Program-made: the position numbers and the translations under genes
The notes under the pieces: generated by a model
Seen by the model: the letters and a program-made list of their open reading frames with translations, nothing else
What the model was told of the DNA's origin: nothing
Database searches by the model: none
Part shown: positions 11,691 through 23,247 of the stretch, one piece after another
Layout: every line of letters starts with the position of its first letter
Numbering within the stretch: position 1 is the first letter of the stretch
Source: Metarhizium brunneum
Lineage: Eukaryota; Ascomycota; Sordariomycetes; Hypocreales; Clavicipitaceae
NCBI RefSeq assembly: GCF_013426205.1
Contig: NC_089425.1
Location: 1,860,001-1,924,000, forward strand
Direction: 5' to 3'
Length of the DNA: 64,000 nt

Positions 11691-14250
11691 ATGCATTCAT
11701 TCCCGACACCGGCGGATGGTGCTGGAGCAGCCTCTATACTTCATCAACCGCCGTCGGTGGGCTCTAATACCAGCTCGTTTGACAACACTTCAACACAAGT
11801 ACTGCGAACACCGCCGCAGCAGCATATTGTTCACACTCCTCCCCAGGGAATCAATGCCCAGCCACTAGGAATATCACAACAGCAGCAGCAGCAACAGCAG
11901 CAACAACAACAATCACAACAGCAAAGGAGTGTAAAGCGACCAAGGCCAGTCAAGTCTTGTACCGAATGCCGAAAACGTAAATTGCGATGCGACCGACTTC
12001 TACCCTGCTCCCAGTGCCAAAAATCCAGTCGCATCTGTAAATATGCGGCCGACCACGACCCGGCTAACTTGTCAGACGGCTCTGACACTGAACCCGTGGA
12101 TACGAATCGCCCTAATAAACGAAGCTGCCCTCCCGGTACAACCAATTCGAACAACGCTTCAAACAATGAAATCGCGACAACGCCTGTCAAGAATGGCGGA
12201 TCGCCCGGCATGCCGATGCTTGAGGAATTGACTTTGCGGATGGACCGGCTAGAGAGGCATATGCAAGGCCGTAGTCCTGCACTAACAGACACCAGCGGCG
12301 GCAGGATTTTGTATGCGGCCACCGACACTGTCAGGGGACTGACAGTCAAACGTGGTGGTACAGCGACTCGATTCTTTGGCCAACACAACCCACGGGTTAT
12401 GCTTAATGTGGTAGGTGGCCCTTTGTGCTATCATTCCCCTGCAGACATGTTGCGTGGTTGACGTGCAGTCCAAATTACTAACTTTTGCTTCCTTCTCACA
12501 TTAGTTTCCTGAGGCACGAGCGTACTTAATGGGGCACCATCAAAGTCATGCTTCGGATAACCTATTGAGGAGCTTTGGCTTGTTACATAAACATCGGCAA
12601 GATGAGCTACACCTCGCTTTGAAACCAATCACGGTATTTGTCGATTCCATGATGCCGGTGCAGAAGCGTATGACAGATATCCTCCCCAAAAAGGATATAT
12701 GCGACCAACTTGTCACCGTGTATTTCGATACCTCAGAGTCGATTTACCGAATTCTCCATACGAGAGCTTTTTACGATGCATACAACGCGTATTGGGATGG
12801 TAAAATGCAGTCTGAGTTCTTCTTGCCACAACTGCTTTGCGTTTTATCCGTTGCCTCTCGGTTTGAGACAAAGTCGAGAGGAATGGGCCACGAACGCAGT
12901 GAGGGAGTTCATATTCCAACTGCATGTGCTCTGGTACAAAGCTGGCTTGATAGTCTCAAAGGAAAGCAGCTCGTCGACATCAATACTGTCCAAGTGCAAA
13001 TTCTACTGATACATGCATCAAGAATGATCACGCCTCGACTACAAGACTCGTGGAACAAGCTTGGGTATGTCTTACGGCTTGCGATGAGCATGGGCATGCA
13101 TCGAGATCCTTCTGAGAGCGACCAGCGCATCCCAGTCTTCTGGGGAGAGATACGGCGGAGGCTGTGGTTTACCTTGGCAGACATGGACCTGCATATGTCG
13201 ATCGCCTGCAATATGCCTTCCCTGCTTCGTGATGGGGACTTCACCTGCAAGCCGCCCCGAAATCTCGACGACTCTGAATTGTTTCCAGGAATGCAAGAAC
13301 TCCCTGCTATGCGACCGATTGACCAGGTGACCGATAATCAAATGCAGGTATATGCCGCTATAACACTGGCGGTTCGCATGAGAGTGGCGCCTCTTGTTAA
13401 TCGGATTGATTCCATCCGCGACTATTCAGAAGTTTTGGACATCGGAACCAAGTTGGAGCGTTTTCTTGATGACATCAATCATATATATCCACGACAAGGA
13501 TCCTATAGCGCCGCGCAGAAAAGCAAGCAATGGAGAAGCCGCGTGATTCTCGATATGCATGTGAGACGGCCGCTTCTAGCGCTCTACCGTCCTCTGGCAC
13601 TTGGCGCTGCAGATGTCCCAGCAGAAATATCACGATCATTTTTGAAGTCGTCGATGGTGATATTGAAATACCTTGATGAGTTGGATCCAATACAACCCCA
13701 ATTTCATGTCGTGGCAGAGATGTATCATCAAATTCTAAAGCCAGATATCATCTACTGTTCACTGAGCGTCTGTTACTATATCCAGTCCGCTGTCCGCCAG
13801 AATTCGGATTCGCTAGTGTTTAACCAACATAGCGGCGCATGCCTGTCAGGTGGTCATGGAGAAGACCTTTCACTTGCGTCTGCAGAAACTGTGGTGCCCT
13901 GGTCCCCTGCACGCCTGGTTTCCACAGTGCAGGAGAGTCTGGAGCTACTCATCAAGTATATGGGTGGAGGTGATACCAAGGATATATTATGTCTGGCCAC
14001 GATATTAGAGACAGTCAAAACTGCCGAGCCCAGTGTTCAAGAGGTGACACGGAACCTGTATGCTGTGTTAGACAGTTGCCTAAGATCGTCAAACATATCA
14101 CAGGAAAAGTTTCGGGCTTTTTCTAGTGATCAATACGGCACCGATTCATACATGCACGGCCAAATGACCTACGGATACGCCAACAGTGTGGGCTCGGGAG
14201 GGTCGGCTAACAATGCTGCGAGCTGGATTTTATGGGACGGATGGGAATGA
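11691..14250 (+). CDS. Zn2Cys6 fungal-specific transcription factor
   Basis: Exons 11691-12410 and 12505-14250 (94-nt intron, phase 0) give 821 aa. A Gln tract (12 Gln, Ser, 3 Gln) covers residues 63-78. A basic stretch then leads into the binuclear cluster with spacing C-x2-C-x6-C-x5-C-x2-C-x6-C at residues 90-116 (CTECRKRKLRC onwards). A short heptad-like segment follows (MLEELTLRMDRLERHM), as in Gal4-type dimerisers. Exon 2 carries the fungal_trans middle homology region (IYRILHTRAFYDAY, then HRDPSESDQRIPVFWGEIRRRLWF). I take the first ATG after two short upstream ORFs; an open frame without ATG extends further 5'. It is a nuclear DNA-binding regulator whose target and pathway cannot be read from the sequence. 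A 6.2 kb gene-free upstream region suggests complex control. Confidence 0.9.
11877..11924 (+). repeat. CAG/CAA (poly-Gln) repeat inside the Zn2Cys6 gene
   Basis: Sixteen codons, all CAG or CAA apart from one TCA, encode a Gln tract just before the zinc cluster. Mixed CAG/CAA use makes it less slippage-prone than a pure repeat. Confidence 0.9.
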
Positions 14251-15856
14251 TGCGAGAGCATTTTGGCGTTTTAGATGAGAGAATCTCGCGGAGCGAATTT
14301 GATGAGCTTACGGCGTTTTGCGACTTGTTGTGCTGGTATATGCACAATTTTCGGTAGCACTGGGATTTACCTTGTTTAGGGGGGTGGCATGATTTTTACT
14401 TTTGAGATCTGGGACAATGAGTGTAGCCATTCATGCATTGTTATTCTGGTTATGATGCGGAGATTGGCCATATCCAATCTGATATATGGGTAGGAGTGAG
14501 AGATGTTTTGGAACGTGGTTGCATGGCGTACCATGGCGCTGGTGTGTTCAAAACACTTGTTGGGTGAGGAAGTAAACGAGCAGCAGCTCGGAGCGGGAAG
14601 CCATCAGAGCTTATATTAGGCGACACGATAAATCTATGCCAGAAGTCACTCGTATGACTGGAAAGCATATTCTTTGTCACCTGATAATATCTAACCGTGG
14701 CTGATCTTGTGGTGCATGTTCTCTGCCTGTTCTTGCAGTCCTTACGGCAAATGCTGACCGCCTCGCCGCGCGGGCCAACGCAAACGGCAGTCCGCTCTGT
14801 GGTACAACCCGGCCGACATGCAAGTTGCGTTCGGAGCCGTACATAATCTCGGCCGTGTTGCAGGACATGACGGCGCCGGATGTGGGGCGCCTCCGAGGGC
14901 GTTGATGCAAGTGATGCGCAAGAAGCGAGGGGAGGGTCCAATGCTGTCTATTAACAGCTCTCTATTTTTTTTTAAAGGAAGAACTATAATATGACTCGAT
15001 TTAATACAGATATGCGATTATGCTGACAAGCTTTTCGGCCTTGGTGTAGTGGTTGTTGGTCTCATGGGATGGCAGGCGGCAGCACCACCGAGAGCGTTTG
15101 TCCGAGGGTCCGGCGGTACTGTGGTGCTGGTGGTGGGATGGGTGAGAAGGGCAGCTGACTCAGCTGGGTGCTCGGTTACTACGGGAGTGGCCAGAGCCTC
15201 CCCCGCCTTTGGGGCTCCAAGCCTCGGCTACCGCGGGAGGGATGAGGCAAGAACCAAGTCCGTTTAGTGTCTGGTGTGTCAGGAGTTGGACCTTGGACCT
15301 TGAATCGCAGAGCGGGAGAACGCCCCAGGCTCAGGTGGAGCGTAGGCGTTCTTGTCGCCGCACAATTGACCTCGGCACTTGCCCTTCCCACTGACTGCTG
15401 TTGCAGGCGAATGAATGACTACGGAGTCTCAGTTTGGCCCGCAGCGTCTGCTGGAGGCCAAGTTAGGCAATCATAGCGGACGCTCCTACCCAGGTTGATC
15501 CAGCTGTCGGCTCCCCGCATTCAATGCCCGAATTCCGCGCCAGGGGGGGCCTCCAGAGTCCAGACATGCCCCTTCCACATGCAAAGCCGTGACATCCATC
15601 ACCCGCCGCATTTTTGATAAATAGAAACCTCATCCGTCAGTGGCATCACTGTAGTTTTTTATGCAATAATTTACTTTTTTCTGGCTTCAGCTTCAGCAAC
15701 GTTGCATTTTACTCTTCCTTCTTTAATCCATCATAACGTCAATCGTCGTCCAAGGGATCTCTCCCTAACTTGCCATCGTCGCCGACACTCCGAGAACTCG
15801 CCTTCTTTGGACAAATACACATACCCACAACACAGACACCACAACCACTCGTCAAA
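14251..15856. other. Intergenic region, Zn2Cys6 3' flank and thiolase promoter
   Basis: No gene is supported. A reverse open frame at 14450-14941 has no known domain. The last 250 bp are pyrimidine-rich and include an AT-rich TATA-like stretch (GATAAATA, about 15615), fitting the promoter of a well-expressed gene. Confidence 0.6.
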
Positions 15857-17236
15857 ATGCCTGCCAAGCAAAAGTCGCCTGTCTACGTCCTGGGCGTGGG
15901 CATGACCAAGTTCATCAAGCCCCGAGGCCTGGTGGACTACACTGAGCTCGGATTCGAAGCTGGTATAAAGGCTCTCCTCGACGCTCAGATTAACTACGAC
16001 GATGTCGACCAAGGCGTCGCCTGCTACTGCTACGGCGACAGCACCTGCGGTCAGCGTGTCTTTTACCAATTTGGCATGACCAAGATTCCCGTCTACAACG
16101 TCAACAACAACTGCTCCACTGGCAGCACTGGACTGGCCATGGCCCGTACCTTCATCGCGAGCGGTGCTGCCAACTGCGTCATGGTTGTGGGCTTCGAGAA
16201 GATGATGGCTGGTAGCTTGCAGAGCTTCTGGAACGACCGCGAGAACCCCATCGGCACCACTGTCAACATGATGGTTGAAACCCGGGGATTCGAACCCGCC
16301 CCCGGCGCGGCTCAGATGTTCGGCAACGCTGGCCGCGAATACATAGAGAAGTATGGTGCCAAGCCCGAGGACTTTGCTGAGATTGCTCGTGTCAACCACG
16401 CCCACTCTCCCAAGAATCCCTACTCGCAGTTCCAGCAGGTCTATACCCTCGACCAGATTATGCAGGCACCCAAGATCTTCGACCCTCTCACCAAGCTTCA
16501 GTGCTGCCCTACCTCCGATGGAGGCGCTGCTGCCATCCTCGTCTCCCAGGAGTTCCTTGATGCCCGCCCTCACCTCAAGGCTCAGGCCGTCGAGGTTGCT
16601 GGGCAGTGCCTGGCCACTGATGCTCCCAGCCTGTTTTCCCGCAGCTCCATTGACCTGATGGGCTATGAGATGACCCAGCACGCTGTAAAGACAGCCATGG
16701 GCGAGGCCGGCATCACCCCCAAAGACGTGCAGGTTGTCGAGCTGCACGACTGCTTCAGTGCCAACGAGATGGTTGTCATTGATGCCCTCGGTCTTAGTGA
16801 GAAGGGCAAGGCCCACGAGCTCGTCCGCCGCGGCGACATCACCTACGGCGGCAAGTACGTCATCAACCCCTCTGGCGGTCTCATCTCCAAGGGCCACCCT
16901 CTGGGCGCCACGGGTATTGCGCAGTGTGCCGAGCTTGTCTGGCATCTGCGTGGATGGGCCAACAACCGCGCAGCTCCCAACACCACGTACTGCCTGCAGC
17001 ACAACCTGGGCCTCGGTGGTGCCGTTGTCGTGACCGTCTATCGCCGTGCGGATGGCAAGGCTGCTCCCGAGCTGGACAATGCAGCCGTTGGCAAGTCCAA
17101 CGGCCTCGGCTACAACCCGGCAGTCGAAGCCAAGGGCTTCACCAAGGACCAGGCTGCCGCTGTTCGTAGCAAGACTGCCTCTAGCGACTGGGCCCTGTCG
17201 GACACTCAGGAGAAGGTTCTCCAGGCTCAGCTGTAA
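15857..17236 (+). CDS. SCPx-type thiolase (sterol carrier protein/3-ketoacyl-CoA thiolase family)
   Basis: A single exon of 459 aa. The start MPAKQKSPVYVLGVGMTKF is typical of SCPx thiolases. The nucleophilic Cys86 sits in NNNCSTGSTGLAMA. Later motifs are HDCFSANEM (catalytic His) and GGLISKGHPLGATG near the C-terminus. The protein stops after the thiolase domain plus about 60 residues and has no SCP2 lipid-transfer domain. The last three residues, AQL, resemble but do not match the peroxisomal PTS1 signal (SKL-like). Known relatives thiolyse branched or sterol side-chain 3-ketoacyl-CoA in peroxisomes, so a role in peroxisomal beta-oxidation is inferred. Codon use is strongly biased to C in third positions, suggesting high expression and explaining a long antisense open frame. 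The first ATG with good context was chosen. Confidence 0.88.
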   Translation: MPAKQKSPVYVLGVGMTKFIKPRGLVDYTELGFEAGIKALLDAQINYDDVDQGVACYCYGDSTCGQRVFYQFGMTKIPVYNVNNNCSTGSTGLAMARTFIASGAANCVMVVGFEKMMAGSLQSFWNDRENPIGTTVNMMVETRGFEPAPGAAQMFGNAGREYIEKYGAKPEDFAEIARVNHAHSPKNPYSQFQQVYTLDQIMQAPKIFDPLTKLQCCPTSDGGAAAILVSQEFLDARPHLKAQAVEVAGQCLATDAPSLFSRSSIDLMGYEMTQHAVKTAMGEAGITPKDVQVVELHDCFSANEMVVIDALGLSEKGKAHELVRRGDITYGGKYVINPSGGLISKGHPLGATGIAQCAELVWHLRGWANNRAAPNTTYCLQHNLGLGGAVVVTVYRRADGKAAPELDNAAVGKSNGLGYNPAVEAKGFTKDQAAAVRSKTASSDWALSDTQEKVLQAQL

Positions 17237-17914
17237 GGGAAAAAAAAACTAGCATATGTTGGAAATGGATGATACTTGAGAATCAAAATGGGAGATATGG
17301 GATATGCATGTGGAATTTCATTTGTTTTATGAATTGTACCAATAGCAATTTCTTCATCACTGATGAGTTGAGTATAATGATGGCATTGATTTTTGGCGTG
17401 CTGGACGGGAAGTCAACAGCCAAAGTTTATGCCGTCGTTTGAGAATATAGCGTTGAACTTTGGTATCATAATCTACGTCTTGACTAAGTTGCCCTGGTGA
17501 AGAGTGATGCGGAGCTTGCGCGTGTTGCCATACCGTTTGCGCATACTGAGGTAATACTCATTGCCCGTGGTTTAGGTACCTAAGTACTTAAGTAGTAGTA
17601 GTAGTGACGATGGTCAGAGACAGACGACAAAAAGTGGGTGTGGCGTCCGGTATTTTTTATCCTTGCCGCTGGTGGAAACTCTAATCCCACAGCTTAGATA
17701 CCAGCTTTCCATGCGGCATCTGCATCCTTTTCCCTCTTCATCATCCCTCATCACCATTCTACAAGTGACGAGAATTTCATTCTTCACCTACTAGCATTGC
17801 CACAGTCGCATTGATTGCGGGGGGCGCGGGCAATTGTCGCCTAAGTAGCATTTGGCCGAACTTTCGCAGTACGCGTCACGAGGGGCACTTCTTCGCTTAA
17901 CGCGTCTCTCTCTC
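17237..17914. other. Intergenic region with nested palindromes
   Basis: It holds the thiolase 3' flank and the promoter of the 2EXR gene. A 12-bp palindrome TTAGGTACCTAA (17572-17583) overlaps AAGTACTT and is followed by AGTAGTAGTAG. Two ACGCGT hexamers lie within about 50 bp of the next start codon. Confidence 0.6.
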
Positions 17915-18811
17915 ATGGCGGCCACGACCTTCCACCGGTTCGCGCGCCTTCCCGCCGAGCTTCGGCGCCAGATATACGTCGAGCACTTGAGTCCTCTGGA
18001 CGCGCCCGCCGTGTATCTGTACAACAAGAACCTTGTCCTGCGCTACCTCGACCCCGATAGCGAGGATGAGCGGTACGCGGGGATATCTCACGAGCCACGC
18101 GTGCAGGTCAAGACGCCGGCGCTGGTCCACGTCAACGTGGAGGCTCGCGCGGTGACCATGTCGTGGGCGCGCACGCACGACATCTCCCTTGGTTTCCGCA
18201 GGGAAACAAAGGGCCACGTGTTTTCCCGGCCTTGGGATCCGACGCGTGACACGCTCTACGTTTCCAGGGACAAGTGGGAGGAGTTTTGCGAGCTGCCGTG
18301 GGAGTCGAAGGGCGTTGAGGAGATGTCGGCCAAGGTGCGACACCTGGCCCTTCCTGCGTTCACGGCGTACTACAGCTTCAACGAGCTGGGGAATTACGTG
18401 ATGCAGTGGTTTCCGAGCCTCGAGGTGCTGAGCTCAGTATGGGGGCCCTTGCCTGAACTCAAGTACTCGCGGACCAAGAGGGTTTCGAGGAGGCAGCTGC
18501 TGGCGGCGGGGGCGACGGACGACGACGGCACGGATACGGGCGTTGATCCTCTGACGGGGGATAGGGAGGAGCGGATTGCGGCCGAGATCCAGCCTATGTG
18601 GGAGCTGGTGAGGGAGACCAAGGACGTGGTGAGGATGTGTGTGCTGGATCCTTTGGACGAGACGGAGAGCTGGGAGGAGGGCGAACTGCAGATGTGGATG
18701 GAGGAGCTGGCGGACGCCTTGTTGACGACTGAGCTGCCAGAAAATGTGTATGATGTGGAGGGGCAGAAGTATTCGATTGAGTTTCGTCCGGTGAGGGCTG
18801 TGAAAGGGTAG
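17915..18811 (+). CDS. 2EXR domain-containing protein
   Basis: A single exon of 298 aa. The N-terminus FHRFARLPAELRRQIYVEHL matches the 2EXR domain, an F-box-like fungal family of unknown function. The middle part (VNVEARAVTMSW, then DTLYVSRDKWEEFC) is also typical of that family. No transmembrane segment or signal peptide is seen. The upstream extension of the frame has no ATG, so 17915 is the first possible start. These families are expanded in Pezizomycotina; a ubiquitin-ligase adaptor role is often guessed but not shown. Confidence 0.75.
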   Translation: MAATTFHRFARLPAELRRQIYVEHLSPLDAPAVYLYNKNLVLRYLDPDSEDERYAGISHEPRVQVKTPALVHVNVEARAVTMSWARTHDISLGFRRETKGHVFSRPWDPTRDTLYVSRDKWEEFCELPWESKGVEEMSAKVRHLALPAFTAYYSFNELGNYVMQWFPSLEVLSSVWGPLPELKYSRTKRVSRRQLLAAGATDDDGTDTGVDPLTGDREERIAAEIQPMWELVRETKDVVRMCVLDPLDETESWEEGELQMWMEELADALLTTELPENVYDVEGQKYSIEFRPVRAVKG

Positions 18812-19694
18812 TTTGGACTGGGATGCGAGGCGGGCGGCATGGCCGTTTGTTTGTTTCATGTATTGTACTCCGTACTTGGTGGTTATACGTACGTGGGCAT
18901 GCAAAGGCTGGGCCAAAGCGAGTGGTGGCCTGGTTGGTTGTTGGGACTTTGGCGCAGGGTGGTTTTGTGTGTGCCGACCGACGTGAGCAAGTTTGAGCTC
19001 ATATCCAAGACAGCAGCAGCAGCAGCAGCGTCACAGGGGGGATGCTGCCCATGGGCAGAAACAGACGGATGGATATTCATTTACCTGTTTCAGGCCTCGG
19101 GCGCCATCGGGAGCAATGACCTTGAAGGCGATATGTTATGCGCGGCGGGCGTCAGCATGATGGGCCTGCGATGGTACTCGGCCCGTTCCGGTCGATCTGG
19201 GCGCATGATGCAGGATGGCATTCGCATGGACGTGACAATGGTTGTCAAGGTGAAACGAAGCTGTTTTGAGAAGCATCCCAGACCGGGTGTTGAGACGGAA
19301 ATATATCCGACGCTGTCACGGAGCAAGTGAGCACGTTTCAAGAAGGTGCACATGTGTGTGATATGTATGATACATATTAGCGTGAGGTTGCGTGCTGCCT
19401 TCTGTCTCGTTCCATCTGGTGCCCGCGGTGCCTTGCTGTGGCTGCACGTGGCTGCGTCCTTTTCGCGGGGCCCATACTTTGGCCTCGTCCAGAAACGTCT
19501 GGTCCATTATTATTAATGCCATGCTCCCGCCGCCGTTCGCTCCATGACATGTCCTTCTCTGCATGTATTAAAAACGCCCGTGATCCTGCCCTTCTCTGGA
19601 CGACAACCGGCCGACGAAATTTCCCCTTTCCCGCAAACTTGCACGCCCTCTGTCATACGTACCCTTCTTGTCCGCGCATCTCCCACCGGCCATC
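18812..19694. other. Intergenic region before the copper chaperone gene
   Basis: One copy of TACTCCGTA starts at 18866 and a short CAG repeat lies near 19013-19028. A 163-codon open frame from 18839 runs through both and has no domain, so I do not call it. Confidence 0.55.
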
Positions 19695-20012
19695 ATGTCC
19701 AACCTACACACCTACGAGTTCAACGTCGCCATGAGCTGCGGCGGCTGCTCCGGAGCTATTGACCGTGTTCTGAAGAAGCTGGATGGTAAGTACGCCGTCT
19801 TGATGCGGCCACGCACGATTGCCTTGTACTGACGGCGGGACGCAGGTGTCGAAAGCTACGAAGTCTCCCTCGAGAATCAGACTGCCAAGGTCGTCACTGG
19901 CCTGCCCTACGAAACCGTCCTGACCAAGATTGCAAAGACGGGCAAGACGGTCAAGTCGGCCACGGCTGACGGCGTTGAGCAGTCGGTTGACATCCCTGCT
20001 GTTGCTGCCTAG
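19695..20012 (+). CDS. ATX1: Atx1-type copper metallochaperone
   Basis: Exons 19695-19785 and 19846-20012 (60-nt intron, split Gly codon) give 85 aa. The protein is one heavy-metal-associated domain with the metal site MSCGGC at residues 13-18 (Cys15 and Cys18), a beta-alpha-beta pattern (YEVSLENQTAKVVT) and Lys residues (KIAKTGKTVKSA) where Atx1 docks on its partner. Known Atx1 carries Cu(I) in the cytosol to the Ccc2-type P-type ATPase of the trans-Golgi, supplying secreted copper enzymes and high-affinity iron uptake. The short length matches the family. The start is the only ATG before the metal site. Confidence 0.95.
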
Positions 20013-22118
20013 ATGTCTCCCGCTGGTTGCTAGGTCTTTTGCCGTTGAGGCGGAGGGACCTTGATGAAGATGAAAATCGAGGGGGCGAGAGTAACTTGTT
20101 ATCATCGCGGGCTGATTTGGGCGCAAAAAGGATAGGAGGATTACTGCATTTTTTATGAGCGAATCGTTCAGAGAAGTGGGTGGATTTGATAAGGCCATTT
20201 CTCATCAAACGTGATGCTAGCCGCGTCTGGCGCTGTGAAGATATATGCATCCTTGAATTGAGCACACCGTTACTACCAGTGAGGAGTTGATATCTCATTT
20301 CGTATAGCTAACAACCTGGTTACTCTGCAGAGCTGGTGTTGCTGGCAAGGGTAGTCGGGCCTGGGGCATGCGGAGCAGCGAGCTTGTGATATATCGACGA
20401 AGCAAATCTTAGCTTGTGGCAATGAAGCCCATTCATCTTCTTGTCGACGAGCTAGCCATTTCCCCCCTCCGTCGACCTGCGAATCGCATATATCGATCTA
20501 GATCTGTGTCCCTAGTCACCAAAACCACAGCTCAACGAAAGCCATGCAAACACACCCACCGTGGACACAGATACACATACGCCACGGGGATGTGCTTAGA
20601 GAGCTCTGTTATTGATTCGTATTTCCCCGTAATCCCGCGCCTGCTCCCCAGATTCACCCCAGCGCGTACGATGGTATCAGGGTTCCAACATCCCTTCGAG
20701 CGAAAGTCGGCGGAAGGGAACAAGCTCCGACAAATCAAGAATGTCCCGGCCAGGGAACGCCACTGCCCTTTTCGCTCTTGGGAACGGCGAAACGGATGTA
20801 AAGAAAATCCATGCAACAATTCATAGTACACATGTACAATTGTGTTGAGGGGGGATCCACGTAATGCATTGCGGGGTTTTACTTTTGCACTCGGGCTGCT
20901 CCCCAGCGATGGTTCCCGGTCCTTAGTTGACATTGCATGATGCCGTGGGAATATCAGGTGTTTGACAAAGTGGAGTGATTCCTCGGGCCTTGTTCCTTCT
21001 CCGAGCTGGAGAGCTTCAAGAGGGCAAGAGCTTGCTTGGCATGCGGATGGGAGAGAGTCTGGCCACCACGGAATTCGTGGCAACCCCAAAAAGACTAAAA
21101 GTAACCAAATAAATAAAACATTATTCAAATTCTTCTGCTCGGAAGGCAGCCGCATATAAATTGATTGATCAATTTGGCCTCGTGGACGGTGAACTTGCAA
21201 CCCCCCGGCATGAATCGTGCCAATGCGCGCAAACCGCCATGCCTGACTCCTCCCCGCATCCCGATCCTGCCAAGCCGCCGCTGCGGAACTCAAATTGACA
21301 GACCAACAACGCACGTCAGAACATGGACTTCCAATAAAGGCGAATAACCTGGCATTTATCCGTCGACGGCCTCCAATGCTACTTTGAACCTTTACTCGCA
21401 AACCAATCAACGCGGCGCTTTCCTCGCAAAACGCACTAATGCATCGGTCCTCGATTACCCCCTCTGCCCCGTACCATTCATTCCATCTCGTCCCTCACAT
21501 CTAGACGTCCCTGTACTATGTATAGCCCCCCGCTCATGGTAGTCTCGTAGATCGTTTCAACACGGCGTGGAATAGTGATACGCGCGCGGACGACGGGCTG
21601 CGGGAATGAGTCCGTAGCTCCGCATCCCTCCTCTTATCCCGTCGGTGTTGTGCAATCCTCCAAAGCAACCATCTGCGGGCCCAACGCAGGCGATTACGCG
21701 GGAAGAACACGGCAACTCTTCTTCCTTGGTCCTCTTTTTCCCTTGCCCCCGTCATTCTCCTCTTTTCTCCTACTCGGGCCACTGGAGATTTTCGACGTCC
21801 GTCTTTTTGCACGCCACCCCGAGGCTCCGCTATTCTGGTGTCGTGGGCGGCGGAGATGGGGTGCCACAGTCGAATGTTGTATCATGGGGTGGTTGAGCGA
21901 GGTAGCGTTTTGTGTATAAACGGCTGCTTGAGTCGCTAGCTTTCTCTCTCCTCCTCCTCCTTCTTCTTGGACTTCAATTCGCTGATTCCGCTTTCCTCTC
22001 GTACGACGCTACTTGTGCTGGCTGTAAACCAGTTCTTATTGGTATACATTTGCGTTCATTGCCGCGTCTTTTCCTCCCCGGACACACGACACACGACTTG
22101 CCACGAAACAGCCGACAA
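20013..22118. other. Intergenic region upstream of the alcohol dehydrogenase
   Basis: No gene is supported over 2.1 kb. A 292-codon reverse open frame (20532-21410) has no domain and no ATG at its 5' end. The distal part is likely the long promoter of the dehydrogenase gene. Confidence 0.55.
21915..21975 (+). promoter_or_regulatory. TATA box and pyrimidine tract of the alcohol dehydrogenase gene
   Basis: TATAAA at 21915-21920 is followed by a CT-rich tract (about 21940-21972), some 200 bp before the ATG. This layout is usual for highly expressed fungal glycolytic and fermentative genes. Confidence 0.6.
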
Positions 22119-23247
22119 ATGACCGTCACCAAGATCCCCACGGAGCAATGGGCGGCGGTGGTGGAAAAGACTGGAGGACGTATGAAGTTTTCTCTTAATC
22201 CCCGGAGCCAAAATCAAAAGCACACCTTGCTGATATGATTTTACAGCCGTCGCATACAAGAAAATCCCCGTTAGAGAGCCCGGCCCAGATGAAGTCCTTA
22301 TCAACGTCAAGTACTCGGGCGTCTGCCACACCGATCTCCACGCTATGATGGGTGACTGGCCCATCGCTCCCAAATTACCCCTCGTGGGGGGCCATGAGGG
22401 TGCCGGTGTCGTGGTTGCACGAGGCGAGCTCGTCGAGGACGTCGAGATTGGTGACCACGCCGGCATAAAATGGCTGAACGGGTCGTGTCTGAACTGCTCC
22501 TACTGCAACGTCGCTGACGAGCCGCTCTGTGGCAAGGCTTTGCTGTCTGGGTATACCGTCGACGGCTCATTCCAGCAGTTTGCTATTGCCAAGGCCGCCC
22601 ATGTTGCTCGGATTCCCAAGGAGTGCGATCTCGCAGCCATTTCTCCCATCCTGTGCGCTGGCATCACCGTGTACAAGGGCCTCAAGGAGTCTGGTGCCCA
22701 GCCGGGGCAGTCTGTCGCCATTGTCGGTGCTGGCGGTGGTCTGGGGAGTTTGGCCTGCCAGTATGCCAAGGCCATGGGCCTCAACATCATTGCTATTGAT
22801 GCCGGCGATGAGAAGAGAGACATGTGCTTGAAGCTTGGCGCTGATGTGTTTGTTGACTTCATGACCTCCACGGACCTTGTTGCAGAGGTCAAGGCGGCGA
22901 GTGCTGATGGCTTGGGTCCCCATGCTGTTCTCCTTGTCGCTGTCACCGAAAAGCCCTTCCAGCAGGCTACTCAATACGTACGGTCCCGAGGCGTCGTCGT
23001 CTGCGTTGGGTTGCCGGCCAATGCTAAGCTCTCTGCGCCCGTTTTTGATACTGTCATTCGTATGATTAATATCAAGGGCAGTTATGTAGGCAACCGTGCC
23101 GACACGGCCGAGGCCATTGAATTCTACCGCCGAGGCCTCATTAATGCTCCATTCAAGACTGTGGGTCTAAGTCAATTGCAAGACGTTTACGAATTGATGA
23201 AGGAGGGTAAGATTGCTGGACGATATGTTGTTGACACAAGCAAATAG
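22119..23247 (+). CDS. Zinc-dependent alcohol dehydrogenase (ADH1-like)
   Basis: Exons 22119-22179 and 22247-23247 (67-nt intron, split Pro codon) give 353 aa. Catalytic zinc ligands are Cys47 (GVCHTD), His70 (GGHEGAG) and Cys157. The structural zinc site is Cys101, 104, 107 and 115. The Rossmann motif GAGGGLG is at 181-187, and the Asp near 203 ([10 protein letters not shown]) predicts NAD preference. It is a cytosolic medium-chain dehydrogenase of the yeast ADH1 type, interconverting ethanol and acetaldehyde; no mitochondrial presequence is visible. The promoter has a TATA box and pyrimidine tract. Paralogues are usual in filamentous fungi, so the exact member cannot be fixed. Confidence 0.92.

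Noticed and set aside
16280..16310. B-box-like GGATTCGAACCC suggesting a tRNA
   Set aside because: It is inside the thiolase coding sequence and no tRNA fold surrounds it.
15731..17002. 423-codon open frame antisense to the thiolase gene
   Set aside because: It mirrors a highly codon-biased gene whose third positions avoid A/T, which removes stops from the opposite strand. It has no domain and no ATG of its own matching the end.
18839..19330. 163-codon frame with ATG after the 2EXR gene
   Set aside because: It runs through a TACTCCGTA copy and a CAG repeat, both typical here of non-coding DNA, and encodes no known domain.
20532..21410. 292-codon reverse open frame upstream of the alcohol dehydrogenase
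   Set aside because: No ATG at its 5' end, no recognisable domain, irregular composition; most likely a chance frame in a promoter region.
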